DNA from: Bacteroidota bacterium | GTDB taxonomy: Bacteria > Bacteroidota > Bacteroidia > Flavobacteriales > Weeksellaceae | Direction of reading: 5' to 3' | Assembly: GCA_018902795.1 (NCBI GenBank) | Contig: JAHIQD010000023.1 | Coordinates: forward strand, 62,001-126,000 | Length of the DNA: 64,000 nucleotides | Part shown: positions 43,428 to 50,894 of the stretch, piece after piece | Numbering within the stretch: the first letter of the stretch is position 1 | Layout: every line of letters begins with the position of its first letter | The notes under the pieces: generated by a model | What the model saw: only the letters and a program-made list of their open reading frames with translations | What the model was told of the DNA's origin: nothing | The model's database searches: none | Made by a program: the position numbers and the translations under genes

Positions 43428-43781
43428 TTAAACAGTAAACCTTTTGATCCTCAGCATCAGCTCATTGGGGCTGAAAGGCTTCACGATAAAGTCGGCAGCG
43501 CCCAGCCCGAAAGCATTGAGCACCACTTCTTCCTGACCCATGCTGGAAAGCATAATCACAGGGGTTTTTCTGCCAGTTTTCTGCACCGCGGAAAGAATTT
43601 CAATTCCGGATGCAAAAGGCATCATGATATCGGTAATGATCAGGTCTACCTCAGTATTCTGTATGGTTTCTATGGCTTCTTTTCCGTTGCGGGTGAGGAT
43701 CACTTCACAGCCTTCTTTTACTAATTTATGTTCAATTGTTTTTAAAATAAGTTCGTCGTCTTCCGCGATTAAAATCAACAT
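43428..43781 (-). CDS. Single-domain response regulator (REC only)
   Basis: 117 residues. Receiver domain only: acidic pocket AEDDE (residues 7-9), phospho-acceptor Asp51 in LIITDIMMP, Ser/Thr in MLSSMG and Lys in FIVKPFSPNEL. It has no output domain, so it must act by protein contact, perhaps with the HEAT protein or the kinase Hpt domain. It follows the hybrid kinase by 7 bp and precedes the HEAT gene by 8 bp. Confidence 0.92.
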   Translation of the reverse strand: MLILIAEDDELILKTIEHKLVKEGCEVILTRNGKEAIETIQNTEVDLIITDIMMPFASGIEILSAVQKTGRKTPVIMLSSMGQEEVVLNAFGLGAADFIVKPFSPNELMLRIKRFTV

Positions 43782-43788
43782 AATTCTT

Positions 43789-46700
43789 CTAATTTATCAG
43801 TTCCTTAATTAATTCAAGCCCAGTTCTGATCTCCTGAACAACCGCTGTATGAAGCTCGTAATATTCAGAATGATCCAGTTGTTTTTCCCATTGACCGGCG
43901 ATCTCTGCCAATCTGAACAGTCCGGCTGTACCGGCAGTGCCCTTGAGTTTATGGAGTATTTTTTTCAGTTCTTCTGTATCTTTTTGGTCTGCCGCTGTTT
44001 TCAGATTTTCTTCCGAGCTGCTCAGTTCCTGGAGAACCAAATTTAAAAACATTTCCCGGAACGCTTCATCACCGCCCACCTGTTCATTCAGATGATCAAG
44101 ACTTAAGTGCTTTTCCAGCTGGATTTCCGGCGCCGGCGTTTTTTCAGATCCATTGGTAAGATGCTTCTGTAACATTTCGGACAGATCGGCCTGTCTTAAA
44201 GGTTTCGGTAAGAAATCATCCATTCCTGCCTCCAGGCACTTTTCTTTTTCTCCGAGTACATTGCCGGCTGTAACCCCTATAATGGGAACCTGGAGATAGT
44301 CCGAGAGCATCCGGATCTGTCTGGTGGCTTCGATCCCATCCATCACGGGCATCTGAACATCCATCAGGACAAGACCGAAGGCTTCTTCCCTGCAGGCTTC
44401 AAGTGCCTGAAGACCGTCAGTTTTTTCTGTTAAATGGGCATCCGGCATGATGGCCTGCATCATTTTACTGTTCAGCACCATATTCACCGGATTGTCATCC
44501 ACCAATAACACCCTCAGTCCGGAAGGGAATAATGAGGTCTCAGACTTTTCGTGTGCTGAGTTCATTTCCCCTGCATCCCGTACGGTATGCTGCACGGCAC
44601 GTCTCAGGGTATCGTAGAGTTCTTCAGACTTAATCGGTTTCAGCAGGCAGTAGGATTTTTCATCCTTTCTGAAAGCATTGATGACCTCATGCTCTTCTGA
44701 GGAAGTGTGAAGCACCACCAATGGTGACAATTCTTCCTGGCTGCTGAACATTTTCTTGATTTTCTCAATGGTTTCCAGACCGGAAATATGCGGCATGTGA
44801 TAATCCATTAAAATCACATCAAAGCGCTCGCCCTTCGTCAGGATATCCAATGCTTCCAGCCCATTGGCCGCCAGCTTGGATTCGATGTTTTTATAGGCCA
44901 GCATGTGCTGCATGATGATTCTGTTATTTTCATTGTCATCAACAATCAGTACGTTTTTTACCGGCAGATCTTCAAGATCCGTATTTTCATCATTGCCGCC
45001 GGTCTCATAAGGGATTTCGATGTCAAAACAGAATACTGAACCGTTTGCCACTTCGCTCGTCAGCGTAAGCTGACTGCCCATATATTTGAGAATATTATTG
45101 GAGATGGTAAGTCCCAAACCGGTTCCGCCAAAGCGTTTGCTCACAGAACTGTCTTCCTGGGTAAACGCATCGAAAATGCGCTGCTGTTTGTCGGACGGAA
45201 TCCCGATCCCGGTATCTCTTACCGCAAAGCGAAGGGTGATCTTTTCCGCATTCATGTTGAGTTTCTCCACCTTCAGCTCTATTTCGCCCTGTTCGGTAAA
45301 TTTAACGGCATTTCCGAGCAGATTAATGAGCACCTGCTTTATTCTGGATTCGTCCAGAAACAGTGTTTTCGGAAGTCCCTGCTCAATATTCAGCAGCAGT
45401 TCTATGCCTTTGCGCTGGGACTGATACAGAATCACATTGACCACCTGGCCCACCAGGTCATAGACATTGGATCTGTCGATCAGCAGTTCCATTTTACCGG
45501 ATTCTATTTTTGAAAAATCGAGAATATCTGTGATGATGCTCAGCAAACTTTCGCCGGATTCGTTGATATAATTGAGATACTGGGTCTGCATATCATTGAG
45601 CGGAGTTTTCAGCAGCAGATCGGAGAAGCCGATTACCCCATTAAGCGGTGTACGGATCTCATGACTCATATTGGCGAGAAATTCAGATTTGGCTCTGTTG
45701 GCAAGATCGGCGTTTTCTTTCGCTTTTTTAAGTTCAGCATTAGCGTTGACCACCTCTGTCATGTTCTGTGCGGAAACAATAATCCCGCCGACCACCTGCC
45801 TGGAAAGATACCAGGGGCTTACCTCGAGATGATAGTGCTGCGGCACTTCTTTTCCGGGAACCTGTATGGTAAGGTCTTCGTCCTTATACTTTTTACCCCG
45901 TAAGGCATCACGGTATATTTTTTTTCTTTCTTCGGGGGCGTTAGGGGAAATCTCAAAGATGTGCCTGCCAATCAGTTCCATGCCGTTCATGGAAAACTCG
46001 TCTATCCAGTTTTTACTTACGGTGAGGTAATTCAGATCCCGGTCAAACATGGCTACTGCATTGGGAACATCACTGACGAAGGACTGCAGCATCGCCTCCT
46101 TTTTCGCCAGTTCGAGATAAGTATTTTTGAAGGCATCAATATTCTGAATGATGCCGAATATTTTGGTACATACGCCGTTTTCAAACTCAGGGATTCCTTT
46201 TACCCTAACCCATATTTCCACGCCATCCTGACGTTTCAGCTTAACTTCCTCATCATAAGCGAAACCTTCCGTCACGGCCCTTGTAAACAGAAAACGCATC
46301 CGTTCTCCGCTTTCGTCACTATAGAAATTCAGGGCATTTTCCAGATCCGGAACAAAATCCCTGCTTACCTTATGGATCTCCCGCGCTGACCGGGACCAGA
46401 ACACGGTGTTGTTTTTAAGGTTTACCTCCCAGCCGCCTACCTGAGCCGCCTCACTGGTCTGCTCAAGAATTTTTCTGGTATGCATCAGATCTTTTTCCAA
46501 CGCTACCCTTTCGGTGATGTTCAGGGCGGTACTCATTACGTAAGGATTTCCTTTTTCATCTGTTTCCACCATATTATGATACATCCAGATGATTTCCTTA
46601 CCTTCTTTCGTTTTCAGCACCATATTTCCCACGTCTTCCCCGTTTTCTTTAACCCGTTCCAGGTACTGTTCCAGAAAAGGCCAGTGCTGTTCCGGCATGA

Positions 46701-47706
46701 GTTTTTTCAAGGGCAGTCCGTGGGTTTCTTCTTCAGAATAATTCAGGGTTTCGCGTCCTTTTTCGTTCACCGCCAGAATATTGCCTTCCATGTCATGCAT
46801 GCTCATGAGCCCAATGGCATTTTCAAAAAAGTTTCTGAAACGCCGTTCGGAAGTTTCAAGCTTTTGGTTTTCTTCCACCAGCCTGGTGATGTTTCTTCCA
46901 AAACAGAAAATTTCGGTATGATTCTGATTCTGTTTTAAATGCCATTCGATCACTGCGGGATGATTCCCGGCAGTCTGGGTGGTGGCAGTAAATACCAGCT
47001 CTTCATCTTTTCCGGGGAAATTATTCATCAGCTGGTGTAATTCCTCACTCTGACCGCCCAGAATACTTAAAAAGCTCTGATCTACAGCCTGATGTTTTTT
47101 TAAGCCGAAGGTGTCCTCAAATGACGGATTCACTTCTTTGAGTTTAAAGCTGTTATCCAGAACACAAATTAAATTATTGGTAATGCTGAAGGTTTCCTGA
47201 AAATATTCAGCCTGAAGATTTTTTTTCTTTCCGATCAGAATTTTGGTAATGGCTTCCCCCATTTTTTTAAGGGAGGAAATCTGTTTTTCTGAAATGGTTT
47301 TCGGCTGATAATCGATCACGCAGAGGGTACCCAATGCAAAGCCCTCATCATCGATCAGAGGCACGCCTGCATAAAAACGGATTCCGCCGGCGATCACCAA
47401 TGGATTCTGCGATGATCTCGGATCCTGGAAAGTGTCATTGATAATCAGCACTTCCCTGCTGGCAATGGCATACTGACAGATGGTATTTTCACGGTCAACA
47501 AAATCGAGCTCCATTCCGACGCAGCTCTGTATGGTCTGGGTCTGTTCTTCCATCATCGCAATGAGGGAAGCGGGACAGTCGGCAATCAGGCAGGCTCCTT
47601 CCGCAAAAACGTCAAGTTCCGGATCTTTTCCCAAATGCAGGAGATTAAAAAATTCCAATTTCTTGATTCTTTCTTCCTCATTTTCAGGAACCGGATATGA
47701 TGTCAT
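43789..47706 (-). CDS. Soluble hybrid histidine kinase: GAF-PAS x4-HisKA-HATPase-REC-REC-Hpt
   Basis: 1305 residues with no transmembrane helix or signal peptide. A GAF domain at about 15-155 (YAGVPLIDDEGFALGTLCVIDYQP) precedes four PAS domains (about 170-280, 288-402, 410-525, 535-655). HisKA carries His682 in SHEIRTPLNGVIGF. HATPase motifs are NAVKFTEQG, DTGIGIP and GGTGLGL (up to about 900). REC1 has Asp968 (VILMDYHMP), REC2 has Asp1116 (LVLMDVQMP), and the C-terminal Hpt has His1252 (LHKLKGTAGT). This gives a complete intramolecular phosphorelay that can pass phosphate to the adjacent REC-only protein. First gene of the HK-REC-HEAT-GT2 operon. Signal unknown; PAS/GAF suggest a cytoplasmic small-molecule or redox cue. 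Confidence 0.92.
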   Translation of the reverse strand: MTSYPVPENEEERIKKLEFFNLLHLGKDPELDVFAEGACLIADCPASLIAMMEEQTQTIQSCVGMELDFVDRENTICQYAIASREVLIINDTFQDPRSSQNPLVIAGGIRFYAGVPLIDDEGFALGTLCVIDYQPKTISEKQISSLKKMGEAITKILIGKKKNLQAEYFQETFSITNNLICVLDNSFKLKEVNPSFEDTFGLKKHQAVDQSFLSILGGQSEELHQLMNNFPGKDEELVFTATTQTAGNHPAVIEWHLKQNQNHTEIFCFGRNITRLVEENQKLETSERRFRNFFENAIGLMSMHDMEGNILAVNEKGRETLNYSEEETHGLPLKKLMPEQHWPFLEQYLERVKENGEDVGNMVLKTKEGKEIIWMYHNMVETDEKGNPYVMSTALNITERVALEKDLMHTRKILEQTSEAAQVGGWEVNLKNNTVFWSRSAREIHKVSRDFVPDLENALNFYSDESGERMRFLFTRAVTEGFAYDEEVKLKRQDGVEIWVRVKGIPEFENGVCTKIFGIIQNIDAFKNTYLELAKKEAMLQSFVSDVPNAVAMFDRDLNYLTVSKNWIDEFSMNGMELIGRHIFEISPNAPEERKKIYRDALRGKKYKDEDLTIQVPGKEVPQHYHLEVSPWYLSRQVVGGIIVSAQNMTEVVNANAELKKAKENADLANRAKSEFLANMSHEIRTPLNGVIGFSDLLLKTPLNDMQTQYLNYINESGESLLSIITDILDFSKIESGKMELLIDRSNVYDLVGQVVNVILYQSQRKGIELLLNIEQGLPKTLFLDESRIKQVLINLLGNAVKFTEQGEIELKVEKLNMNAEKITLRFAVRDTGIGIPSDKQQRIFDAFTQEDSSVSKRFGGTGLGLTISNNILKYMGSQLTLTSEVANGSVFCFDIEIPYETGGNDENTDLEDLPVKNVLIVDDNENNRIIMQHMLAYKNIESKLAANGLEALDILTKGERFDVILMDYHMPHISGLETIEKIKKMFSSQEELSPLVVLHTSSEEHEVINAFRKDEKSYCLLKPIKSEELYDTLRRAVQHTVRDAGEMNSAHEKSETSLFPSGLRVLLVDDNPVNMVLNSKMMQAIMPDAHLTEKTDGLQALEACREEAFGLVLMDVQMPVMDGIEATRQIRMLSDYLQVPIIGVTAGNVLGEKEKCLEAGMDDFLPKPLRQADLSEMLQKHLTNGSEKTPAPEIQLEKHLSLDHLNEQVGGDEAFREMFLNLVLQELSSSEENLKTAADQKDTEELKKILHKLKGTAGTAGLFRLAEIAGQWEKQLDHSEYYELHTAVVQEIRTGLELIKELIN

Positions 47707-47844
47707 AAAATATTTTGCTTGAATGGTACATTTGATTTCAAAACCTATCCCGTTGAAATCCGTTTCAAAGATAGTATTTCGGTACGAAATTTAATAAATA
47801 TTTGAAATTTTAACATTCAAACCGTCACGGGTACTATTCAAAAA

Positions 47845-47877
47845 AAATGAGTTACAACATCAGCTGTAACTCATTTT
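47845..47877 (-). terminator. Terminator after tRNA relic copy 1
   Basis: AAAATGAGTTAC/GTAACTCATTTT stem with a ~9-base loop, followed by a T run on the minus strand. Confidence 0.8.
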
Positions 47878-47881
47878 GAGT

Positions 47882-47972
47882 GGAGGATATCGGGATCGAA
47901 CCGACCACCTTCCCGAAGGCTTTCGGGACGCTCCAGTCATCTATTCGCCCGCTGCCCTATTTTGAATCAGGA
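47882..47972 (-). pseudogene. tRNA-Ala 3'-half relic, copy 1
   Basis: 47882-47911 is identical to the T-arm and 3' acceptor strand of the intact tRNA-Ala (48420-48449). Upstream on the minus strand the tRNA body is replaced by a TCCCGA/TCGGGA hairpin and a GATGACTGGAGC stretch that cannot fold into a normal D-arm or acceptor. The same replacement occurs in copy 2. The 5' part encodes the last residues of the GIY-YIG protein. Confidence 0.7.
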
Positions 47973-48204
47973 ACTCAATATATTTCCTGCTCTTCTTCGC
48001 TTTTATTGAACTTTCCCGTGCGATGGCCTCGCTCCGGCTTGAATATTCTTCGGTGTATTTTAATTCCCAATCGTCGGATTTCCCCGTAAAATGGTCTTTT
48101 GAAAAATGATGTTTCCGAAGCCGCTCTTCAATGTCCTGAGTTTGTCCAATATAGTACCGGTTTAATTTTGCCGAATAAAGTATATACACATAATATTTGT
48201 CCAT
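47941..48204 (-). CDS. Small GIY-YIG nuclease domain protein
   Basis: 87 residues. A stand-alone GIY-YIG domain: YYVYILYSAKLNRYYIGQT carries the two signature halves (YVY-x-YIG), followed by DIEERLRKHH and the conserved Glu region RSEAIARESSIKAKKSRKYIEFLI. The frame continues upstream through tRNA relic copy 2, but MDKYYVYILYS is the family N-terminus, so 48204 is the start. The C-terminal IQNRAAGE and stop lie in tRNA relic copy 1. The family ranges from repair to homing endonucleases. Its placement inside an array of tRNA 3' ends suggests a selfish or site-directed element. Confidence 0.85.
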   Translation of the reverse strand: MDKYYVYILYSAKLNRYYIGQTQDIEERLRKHHFSKDHFTGKSDDWELKYTEEYSSRSEAIARESSIKAKKSRKYIEFLIQNRAAGE

Positions 48205-48228
48205 GGAATCAAATTTACACTTAATACC

Positions 48229-48261
48229 AAAAAAGCACAAAACAATTTCTGTTCTGTGCTT
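48229..48261 (-). terminator. Terminator after tRNA relic copy 2
   Basis: Minus-strand AAGCACAGAACAG...GTTTTGTGCTTTTTT. It is nearly the same sequence as the terminator of the intact tRNA-Ala. Confidence 0.75.
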
Positions 48262-48269
48262 CACCCTGC

Positions 48270-48362
48270 GGAGGATATCGGGATCGAACCGACCACCTTC
48301 CCGAATGCTTTCGGGACGCTCCAGCCATCTATTCGCCAGCTGCCTATTGTGAATCAGAAACT
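48270..48362 (-). pseudogene. tRNA-Ala 3'-half relic, copy 2
   Basis: 48270-48299 repeats the tRNA-Ala T-arm and acceptor 3' strand exactly. The rest (48300-48362) is nearly identical to copy 1, including the TCCCGA/TCGGGA hairpin. Read on the minus strand, its 5' part would encode FLIHNRQLANR, resembling the C-terminus of the GIY-YIG protein (FLIQNRAAGE), so the remnant of a second GIY-YIG gene end may be present. Confidence 0.7.
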
Positions 48363-48378
48363 GATTTACACTTAACAC

Positions 48379-48411
48379 AAAAAAAGCACAAAACATTAAT
48401 GTTCTGTGCTT
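48379..48411 (-). terminator. tRNA-Ala terminator
   Basis: Minus-strand AAGCACAGAACATTAATGTT, then TTGTGCTT and a T run; it begins 8 bases after the tRNA 3' end. Confidence 0.8.
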
Positions 48412-48418
48412 CACCATG

Positions 48419-48492
48419 TGGAGGATATCGGGATCGAACCGACCACCTTTAGACTGCCAGTCTAACGCTCTAGCCAGATGAGCTAATCCCCC
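48419..48492 (-). tRNA. tRNA-Ala (anticodon GGC)
   Basis: 74 nt without encoded CCA. Acceptor stem GGGGGAT/ATCCTCC includes the G3-U70 pair that marks tRNA-Ala. The D-arm is GCTC...GAGC, the anticodon stem TTAGA/TCTAA with loop CTGGCAG gives anticodon GGC, and the T-arm is GTCGG-TTCGATC-CCGAT. Reads codon GCC. The 3' half is repeated twice downstream. Confidence 0.93.
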
Positions 48493-48653
48493 GTAATCCG
48501 GAATGAAATCCGAAAATCAGTTTGCAATGATACAAAAATTTTGCTGCAAATTCCAATTTCAGAATTAATATTTTAAATTTTTAAAAAAAGTCTGTTTTCA
48601 GGATATCCGGTTTATTTAAATATGTCGCTTATTCTGAAACCACATCCGGTTTT

Positions 48654-49454
48654 CTAATCATTATTATTCTTCTCCGCGACCAGAGAAAAAACATGGGGAG
48701 CCTTATTCCCCAACTGCGGAATGCGGTATTTTCCTTTTTCGAATTCGTCGTTGTGGCGGAAGCATGCATACGGCGACCAGTCGTATTCCTCAAAGGAAGT
48801 AAGCAGCAGATTTTCTTTCAAAAGACTTCCGAGGACTTCGGAAGTGGGATGATTCCACATGACATACTCCTGAACGATCTCTGCTGACTGATCCGCGTAA
48901 GTTCCTTCATAAGTCTCGACGATGGGTTTTTCGTTGAAATAACTGTATTTCACATGAGTGAAATCGTCATCAAACATCCAGACCACAGGATGGAATTCTA
49001 CAAAAACAAGCTTACCGCCGGGTTTCAGAAAATGAGCAATGACCTGAGCCCATTTATCCAGATCGGGAAGCCAGCCGATGGTTCCGTAACTCGTGTACAC
49101 GATATCAAACTTCTGATCTAAAACCTGAGGCAGGTCATATACGTCGGAAACCAAAAACTGAGTATCCGTTCCGCACTTTAAAGCCAAATCCTTTGCCGCT
49201 TCAATGGCTTTGTCGGAGAGATCAATGCCCGTTACTTTTGCGCCCATACGGGAAAGTGAGATGGAATCCTGACCGAAATGACACTGCAGGTGCAGAATTT
49301 CTCTGTCCTTAATATCTCCTAAAATGCCCAGTTCAATGGAATTTAAAGAATTGCGGCCTTTCACGAATTCCTCCACGAAATAGAAATCGGATTTGAGGTG
49401 AGGCGCGACTTTAGCATTCCATGAATTCCGGTTGATTTCAATATAATTTTCCAT
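48654..49454 (-). CDS. Class I SAM-dependent methyltransferase
   Basis: 266 residues. A Rossmann-type methyltransferase with motif I as EILHLQCHFGQDSISLSRMGAKVTGIDLSDKAI (Cys-His-Phe-Gly instead of the usual GxGxG), motif II-like FLVSDVYDLPQVLDQKFDIVYTSYGTIGWLPDL, and LKPGGKLVFVEFHPVVWM. The family is common in flavobacteria as an uncharacterised methyltransferase; substrate unknown. Monocistronic, downstream of the tRNA array on the same strand. Confidence 0.88.
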   Translation of the reverse strand: MENYIEINRNSWNAKVAPHLKSDFYFVEEFVKGRNSLNSIELGILGDIKDREILHLQCHFGQDSISLSRMGAKVTGIDLSDKAIEAAKDLALKCGTDTQFLVSDVYDLPQVLDQKFDIVYTSYGTIGWLPDLDKWAQVIAHFLKPGGKLVFVEFHPVVWMFDDDFTHVKYSYFNEKPIVETYEGTYADQSAEIVQEYVMWNHPTSEVLGSLLKENLLLTSFEEYDWSPYACFRHNDEFEKGKYRIPQLGNKAPHVFSLVAEKNNND

Positions 49455-49661
49455 GGTAGTTTTTTTTGTAAATGTAGTTTTTTTGAAATTATCGGATGAC
49501 TTATGGGAACCCGTAATGTAAGGTAAATTATAGGTGCTATTTTTGGAGAAAGGTTTTAAAATCTTAATATTTGCAGTATCAAGTTTTACATGGGATATCT
49601 TCCGGTCTATAATCCGGAAATATTCAAGCTGACCATATCATCATCCAATTCTATTTCAATA

Positions 49662-50156
49662 ATGTCCAAAACCCTTTTGTTTCTGTTTTTCCCGTTAATC
49701 CTCTTTTCACAGCATCTCACCTATAAGGTCATCAAAATAAAAGACGGCGATACGGTCTGTATTTTAATGAATGGCAAGGAAGAAGTGATACGGCTCGCAC
49801 ACATCGACTGTCCGGAGAAAAAGCAGCCTTTCGGCACTAAAGCCAAACAGTTTGTATCGGATTTATGTTTTGGGAAATATGTCAGTATTGGCAACAGTTT
49901 TAAGAGAGACCGCAACGGAAGGATTCTTGCGGAAATTGTTCTGTCCAACGGCATCAACGTCAATAAAGAGCTTGTAAAAAACGGCCTTGCCTGGCATTTT
50001 AAAAAATATTCGAAGGACAACAGCTACGCAAAACTGGAAACTGAAGCAAGAATAAAAAAAGCAGGATTATGGAAAGACAGAGACCCCATCGCTCCCTGGA
50101 ACTGGAGAAAGTTATCAAAACCGGCCTCGCGGCAGTACTCCTACTCTGCCTATTAA
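49662..50156 (+). CDS. Secreted thermonuclease (SNase-like)
   Basis: 164 residues. A signal peptide (about 1-16, ending LFSQ) is followed by an SNase fold: VIKIKDGDTVCILMNGKEEVIRLAHIDCPEKKQPFG, KRDRNGRILAEIVLSNGINVNKELVKNGLAWHF and a typical LETEARIKKAGLWKDRDPIAPWNWRK end. Key residues: Asp in DGDT, Arg in VIRLAHID, Glu in LAEIVL, Arg in FKRDRNGR. The frame extends 24 codons upstream, but the signal peptide fixes the start at 49662. Its 3' end overlaps the next gene by 88 bp. Confidence 0.9.
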   Translation: MSKTLLFLFFPLILFSQHLTYKVIKIKDGDTVCILMNGKEEVIRLAHIDCPEKKQPFGTKAKQFVSDLCFGKYVSIGNSFKRDRNGRILAEIVLSNGINVNKELVKNGLAWHFKKYSKDNSYAKLETEARIKKAGLWKDRDPIAPWNWRKLSKPASRQYSYSAY

Positions 50157-50410
50157 AGATGCCTTATGGGTATTACCAGCTGGTGCGGTTTGTCAGCATG
50201 TTGGGTTTCGGGTATTTGGCCTATGCGGCGGCACAGAGAAAAGACGGGAACTTCGTATTCCTGTATCTTTCGCTGGCCATTCTTTTCCAGCCGTTTTTTA
50301 AAATAGCCTTGGGAAGAACTGTATGGAATATTGTGGATTTGGCTGTTGCCCTGTTTCTTATCTTATCCTTATTCCGTAAAAACATAGTGAAAGAAGAAAA
50401 GAAATCATAG
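50069..50410 (+). CDS. DUF6804 family membrane protein
   Basis: Up to 113 residues with four hydrophobic segments: TGLAAVLLLCLLKMPYGYYQL, FVSMLGFGYLAYAA, FLYLSLAILFQPFF and NIVDLAVALFLILSLF. MPYGYYQLVRF is characteristic of DUF6804. The ATG at 50069 overlaps the nuclease gene by 88 bp in another frame. The family usually begins just before EKVIKTGLAA, so a CTG near 50102 may be the true start. Starting at the later ATG (50159) would remove the first helix. Confidence 0.7.
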   Translation: MERQRPHRSLELEKVIKTGLAAVLLLCLLKMPYGYYQLVRFVSMLGFGYLAYAAAQRKDGNFVFLYLSLAILFQPFFKIALGRTVWNIVDLAVALFLILSLFRKNIVKEEKKS

Positions 50411-50451
50411 TCTTCAGTTTCAGCAACTCAGCAGTAAATATGATCCGCTGC

Positions 50452-50868
50452 TTATTTCCAGATCAAAAATAAAGTTCCTGCGATTATTAAACCCGCTCCC
50501 ACTGCGGTTTTCCAAGTTAGGGTTTCTCCTAAAAAGATCACGGCAAAAATAATCGTGAGCGCCAAACTGAGTTTATCGATTCCTGCCACTTTGGAGACTT
50601 CGCCCATCTGCAGCGCTTTGAAATAGAAAATCCAGGAAAGCCCGGTGGCCACGCCGGAAATGGTGAGAAAAAACCATGTTCTCCGGGAAAGTTCGGTAAT
50701 TCCCTTCACTTCATCTTTCCAGAAAACAATCAGCCAGATCATGACCAGAACCACGACTGTGCGGATGGCAGTGGCGAGATTGGAGTTTACGTTTTCAACC
50801 CCAATTTTAGCAAAAATGGCGGTCAATGACGCGAAAAACGCTGATAACAAAGCATAAATCCACCACAT
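50452..50868 (-). CDS. Half-size EamA/DMT family transporter
   Basis: 138 residues with about five hydrophobic segments and a single EamA repeat: WWIYALLSAFFASLTAIFAKIGVENVNSNLATAIRT at the start and GEVSKVAGIDKLSLALTIIFAVIFLGETLTWKTAVGAGLIIAGTLFLI at the end. Half-length EamA proteins act as dimers. Substrate unknown. It lies 10 bp downstream of hisS on the same strand. Confidence 0.88.
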   Translation of the reverse strand: MWWIYALLSAFFASLTAIFAKIGVENVNSNLATAIRTVVVLVMIWLIVFWKDEVKGITELSRRTWFFLTISGVATGLSWIFYFKALQMGEVSKVAGIDKLSLALTIIFAVIFLGETLTWKTAVGAGLIIAGTLFLIWK

Positions 50869-50872
50869 GATA

Positions 50873-50894
50873 TTAAGGTTAAGGTTGAGGTTGA
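50873..50894. repeat. (GGTTRA)n tract at the hisS stop
   Basis: TTAAGGTTAAGGTTGAGGTTGA: about three and a half hexamer units. On the minus strand it encodes the last residues of HisS (NQPQP) and its stop. Related tracts lie at 18321-18339 and 56157-56192. Confidence 0.6.

Noticed and set aside
47882..48362. Two additional functional tRNA genes
   Set aside because: The 5' acceptor strand and D-arm do not pair with the 3' half, and the anticodon loops have non-standard length.
48205..48417. 71-codon N-terminal extension of the GIY-YIG protein
   Set aside because: It reads through tRNA relic copy 2 and its terminator. The family N-terminus MDKYYVYILYS begins at 48204.
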